Shown piece after piece: positions 63,401 through 64,000 of a DNA stretch of 64,000 nucleotides. A program made the position numbers and the translations under genes. Where the stretch lies: NCBI RefSeq assembly GCF_965229915.1, contig NZ_CBDDJZ010000001.1, positions 5,084,001 to 5,148,000 of the forward strand, given 5' to 3'. This DNA is from Marinoscillum sp965229915. Its GTDB lineage: Bacteria > Bacteroidota > Bacteroidia > Cytophagales > Cyclobacteriaceae. The notes under the pieces were generated by a model that ran no database searches, was not told where the DNA came from, and saw only the letters and a list, made by a program, of their open reading frames with translations. Every line of letters begins with the position of its first letter. The first letter of the stretch is position 1.

Positions 63401-64000
63401 AGAAGTACCACCAGGTCTAGTTTCAGTGATATCAAGGATTTCGAACCCACCATTCACCGGATCACAGTCATCGACGTGGGTGATGTTAAAGTCAGCACCT
63501 ACGGTGTTACCTACCGATATGGTAGAGTTAAACTGAGTGATTGTTACAGACTGAAGTGCACTTTCACAATCGATACCCGGGTTGGTATTGTCGATGATCT
63601 GTAGGTAGTAAGTACCGTTTGGCAGCCCATCAACGATGTTGACACCAGCTTGTCCGTTGGCCGTGTTACCAGAGGCTCCACTACCAGAGAAAGAGATGTT
63701 TACCAGATCCGGGTCATCACCAGCATCCAGCAGGTCGGTACCAGCCGCATCGAAGTACCAGTTGAAGGTATAGTCATCCACGTCAGTTGACCCGTTGGTT
63801 ACTGTAGCAGTAGCCTGCCCAGTAGCTGTGTAGTTGACAGCATCACAAGTGATATCCTGCTCGGTGGCCGTGATATTGAAGTTAGGATTGACTCTATTGT
63901 CATCGATGGTGAACTCTACAAAGTCATCTGAACTCATCACACAACCGGTGCTATCGGTATTTTGGATTCCCACGTAGTAGGTACCAGCCGGCAGTCCAGC
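54446..64000 (-). CDS. Giant repetitive T9SS adhesin (SprB-like), 5' end outside window
   Basis: At least 3184 residues of a surface protein; the frame is open to the window edge, so the N-terminus and signal peptide are missing. From the window edge, about seven nearly identical 250-residue units are followed by a run of diverged ~95-110-residue modules (first half of the unique part ends near 54900). Each module has an NGxYxV / TGC-type end, with paired cysteines, as in SprB Ig-like repeats. The C-terminus is a type B sorting domain (VSANGDGRNDYFIIDCIDYF, then GNGLKLPVGTYFYF-like, ending GFLELVR). An sprF-like gene follows. A motility or attachment adhesin is inferred from this context. Confidence 0.9.
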   Translation of the reverse strand, partial: AGLPAGTYYVGIQNTDSTGCVMSSDDFVEFTIDDNRVNPNFNITATEQDITCDAVNYTATGQATATVTNGSTDVDDYTFNWYFDAAGTDLLDAGDDPDLVNISFSGSGASGNTANGQAGVNIVDGLPNGTYYLQIIDNTNPGIDCESALQSVTITQFNSTISVGNTVGADFNITHVDDCDPVNGGFEILDITETRPGGTSTSISGGDYAITDYTFTWYEDDKTTLIANGASFPDVAFPSAANGAAGANDIAGLPAGTYYVGIQNTDSTGCVMSSDDFVEFTIDDNRVNPNFNITATEQDITCDAVNYTATGQATATVTNGSTDVDDYTFNWYFDAAGTDLLDAGDDPDLVNISFSGSGASGNTANGQAGVNIVDGLPNGTYYLQIIDNTNPGIDCESALQSVTITQFNSTISVGNTVGADFNITHVDDCDPVNGGFEILDITETRPGGTSTSISGGDYAITDYTFTWYEDDKTTLIANGASFPDVAFPSAANGAAGANDIAGLPAGTYYVGIQNTDSTGCVMSSDDFVEFTIDDNRVNPNFNITATEQDITCDAVNYTATGQATATVTNGSTDVDDYTFNWYFDAAGTDLLDAGDDPDLVNISFSGSGASGNTANGQAGVNIVDGLPNGTYYLQIIDNTNPGIDCESALQSVTITQFNSTISVGNTVGADFNITHVDDCDPVNGGFEILDITETRPGGTSTSISGGDYAITDYTFTWYEDDKTTLIANGASFPDVAFPSAANGAAGANDIAGLPAGTYYVGIQNTDSTGCVMSSDDFVEFTIDDNRVNPNFNITATEQDITCDAVNYTATGQATATVTNGSTDVDDYTFNWYFDAAGTDLLDAGDDPDLVNISFSGSGASGNTANGQAGVNIVDGLPNGTYYLQIIDNTNPGIDCESALQSVTITQFNSTISVGNTVGADFNITHVDDCDPVNGGFEILDITETRPGGTSTSISGGDYAITDYTFTWYEDDKTTLIANGASFPDVAFPSAANGAAGANDIAGLPAGTYYVGIQNTDSTGCVMSSDDFVEFTIDDNRVNPNFNITATEQDITCDAVNYTATGQATATVTNGSTDVDDYTFNWYFDAAGTDLLDAGDDPDLVNISFSGSGASGNTANGQAGVNIVDGLPNGTYYLQIIDNTNPGIDCESALQSVTITQFNSTISVGNTVGADFNITHVDDCDPVNGGFEILDITETRPGGTSTSISGGDYAITDYTFTWYEDDKTTLIANGASFPDVAFPSAANGAAGANDIAGLPAGTYYVGIQNTDSTGCVMSSDDFVEFTIDDNRVNPNFNITATEQDITCDAVNYTATGQATATVTNGSTDVDDYTFNWYFDAAGTDLLDAGDDPDLVNISFSGSGASGNTANGQAGVNIVDGLPNGTYYLQIIDNTNPGIDCESALQSVTITQFNSTISVGNTVGADFNITHVDDCDPVNGGFEILDITETRPGGTSTSISGGDYAITDYTFTWYEDDKTTLIANGASFPDVAFPSAANGAAGANDIAGLPAGTYYVGIQNTDSTGCVMSSDDFVEFTIDDNRVNPNFNITATEQDITCDAVNYTATGQATATVTNGSTDVDDYTFNWYFDAAGTDLLDAGDDPDLVNISFSGSGASGNTANGQAGVNIVDGLPNGTYYLQIIDNTNPGIDCESALQSVTITQFNSTISVGNTVGADFNITHVDDCDPVNGGFEILDITETRPGGTSTSISGGDYAITDYTFTWYEDDKTTLIANGASFPDVAFPSAANGAAGANDIAGLPAGTYYVGIQNTDSTGCVMSSDDFVRFVIQDQSQQPVVVATTLVDNTMCNGTSGTTGDGSMTIQIRETSTTTSAAAAANYTIEWYRGSSAGTPASNDFIANSAGDPAGTNAGTAQISGSILTLDSLSEGDYTVKVTKNGTPYQGCERIVTFIIDTTEPTYTIDETTDVDFDDNYNCSSPNGYIEITSVQVDGDDSLYPISDYTFTWEKDGAALPGSVSVTNGLSGGTGNRIENLDAGTYSASATSSVTGCTTETDIEIVIEDLPVNPTITLDAKTASTFCDDAGNSGNGTIDVSIFEAGSPATMGDYTLTWYRGSTTTNQIFPTDGGTRGTAIANGDFTELEDLQAGTYTLVATKNDGTAPNGGCSVQRTFEIILDQAFPVMNIPTSQITHNTICNTPGNGEIVINASNITIDGVAQTELGDYNWTITASDGTNTINGNASPYSPTPSGSSFTLTGLSPDTYTITVENDSTGCAATSFAVEILDDSQTPEIGEVTVVPNANCSGGTVAQGSIEILEIDGATPSSGNYTYQWYVGNNTSGDSVSVAYPGVTDNDYIISGLVDGNYTVEITNNDATNNTGCVSTQTINVNNNPVLPIITDTEVNNNTYCDAPNGSFVLLEIEYNGTALVLADSTDSATFRANYEIVLTDVNNNIVTDTDTSTPFEIEGLEESDSPYSVIVSRISDSNCDSEPFSFNIVDNPLNPVLQIVQIEADSTCSSSATPNGTLRAVADNLSDPSSDYSFTWTNSNGDVVSTNDTLSNVFADTYSVSVEHTPSGCVTSADFELPNRSASPLIASFDTTHITTCVPSNGVFEVTQMSNGPLSEFTFAFYDADPTEGTPTPIQDGASPILSASATPSYDVAEGDYYVQATQVSTGCVSNVVQVTIEDNSVKPRVALEDFTLQGNCDPANPNGTFTVSATNGSQDTTAYSFEWRDENGNIVEANNFTVDSLAAGVYTVTVTNLATGCTREESYTMIDDYPDPLQISISSEGNSNCTDPNGQLAATVINIPDGKALSGYQFYWFNGDLTGGTVDPTQADFIGSLYTGLEAGDYTLYVVDGTDLFCTSEVLKATVRDIRDEPDFRVDIVNNMTICYPTQPNGRAAIGFTEKELFRYEFEWYLGTDTTATPIATGTSADSLAVGVYSVVATDQVTGCRGLSQFVMEDATVLPAAPSITILQHRTNCSFPDGRAIARVNGESEGYQFDWYDENDPTTIVFTGSDISELDSISYLVKATNLSTGCESPTKRITILNDIVDPEFEIATTGSICLRSEDGATNLFSGKASIIFTENNNIQAIQWNGPNGVVVEGDRSLTNAEPGNWSVTFTPNNGCEYTREFVIDASLKIYNGVSANGDGRNDYFIIDCIDYFPNNTVTIYNRDGSLVYEADQYDNIDVRFDGTSNVGRNGLKLPVGTYFYFIDKNDGSEKIQGFLELVR
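58668..64000 (-). repeat. 750-bp tandem repeat array within the giant adhesin gene
   Basis: Seven full 750-bp units begin at 58668, 59418, 60168, 60918, 61668, 62418 and 63168, with a further 83 bases of an eighth reaching the window edge. Each encodes the same 250 residues, made of two ~125-residue halves: one starting RVNPNFNITATEQDITCD and one starting VGADFNITHVDDCDPVNGG, each with two cysteines. By eye the copies differ only at 60155, 60800, 61604, 63050, 63056, 63104 and 63854, all synonymous. The period is exact, so reading frame is kept. Confidence 0.97.

Noticed and set aside
58712..63604. Seven identical 130-codon plus-strand reading frames at 750-base spacing
   Set aside because: They are antisense shadows of the repeated adhesin coding sequence; identity follows from the DNA repeat.
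58668..64000. CRISPR array
   Set aside because: Period is 750 bases with no spacers, wholly within a coding frame.

Overview
The window reads as chromosomal DNA of a gliding or surface-active member of the Bacteroidota, most likely of the Cytophagales type. Signs of this are two proteins ending in type IX secretion system (T9SS) type B sorting domains, a PorP/SprF-family protein beside a giant repetitive adhesin, several matches to the Bacteroidota -7 promoter box TAnnTTTG, almost no Shine-Dalgarno sequences, and the miaB / sigma-54 activator / lptE / TPR / secG run next to groESL, which I recall as a common Bacteroidota arrangement. I saw no tRNA, rRNA, CRISPR array, insertion sequence or prophage.

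Layout: 1-4.4 kb, L-2-hydroxyglutarate oxidase and a large Asp-box (sortilin-like) exported protein. 4.4-12.1 kb, msrB, a complete RND tripartite efflux operon, and a PBP4-type D,D-carboxypeptidase. 12.2-15.7 kb, a CPA1 cation/proton antiporter, a bacterial GOLPH3 (GPP34) protein, a small lipoprotein and a K+ channel. 16-20.1 kb, a GH15 glucosidase and a fused trehalose-phosphate synthase/phosphatase, convergent on one terminator. 20.2-25.6 kb, an exonuclease with a degenerate Mur-ligase-like partner, divergent from dnaB, then a quinone-reductase-like enzyme and a hybrid histidine kinase. 25.8-28.6 kb, an ammonium transporter fused to a PP2C/SpoIIE-like domain, and a TPR protein. 28.7-32.7 kb, etfBA, bifunctional nuclease, nucleoside transporter, and methylglyoxal synthase. 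32.7-37.9 kb, two adjacent pckA paralogues and a peptide transporter. 38-42.7 kb, a T9SS-exported PKD protein and three small envelope proteins. 42.8-50.8 kb, groESL and the miaB-to-secG run. 50.9-53.1 kb, YceI lipoprotein, gamma carbonic anhydrase, DinB and a small membrane protein. 53.5-64 kb, an SprF-like protein and the 3' part of a giant adhesin gene whose 5' end lies outside the window.

Central metabolism is tilted toward respiration and gluconeogenesis (ETF, L-2-HG oxidase, two PEP carboxykinases, methylglyoxal synthase, trehalose turnover), as expected for an organism living on peptides and polymers. Envelope and secretion genes (RND pump, LptE, SecG, T9SS cargo, SprF) make up much of the rest.

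Most notable: (1) the Amt-PP2C/SpoIIE fusion at 25813-28044, in which one expected metal-binding aspartate motif is missing; (2) the 750-bp tandem repeats at 58668-64000, about seven copies that differ, by eye, only at a few synonymous sites confined to the last seventh of the unit; (3) a Mur-ligase-like protein lacking the P-loop lysine, paired with an exonuclease opposite dnaB; (4) a full match to the LacI/cre-type operator consensus upstream of one pckA; (5) CTGACA motifs shared by the groESL and miaB upstream regions.
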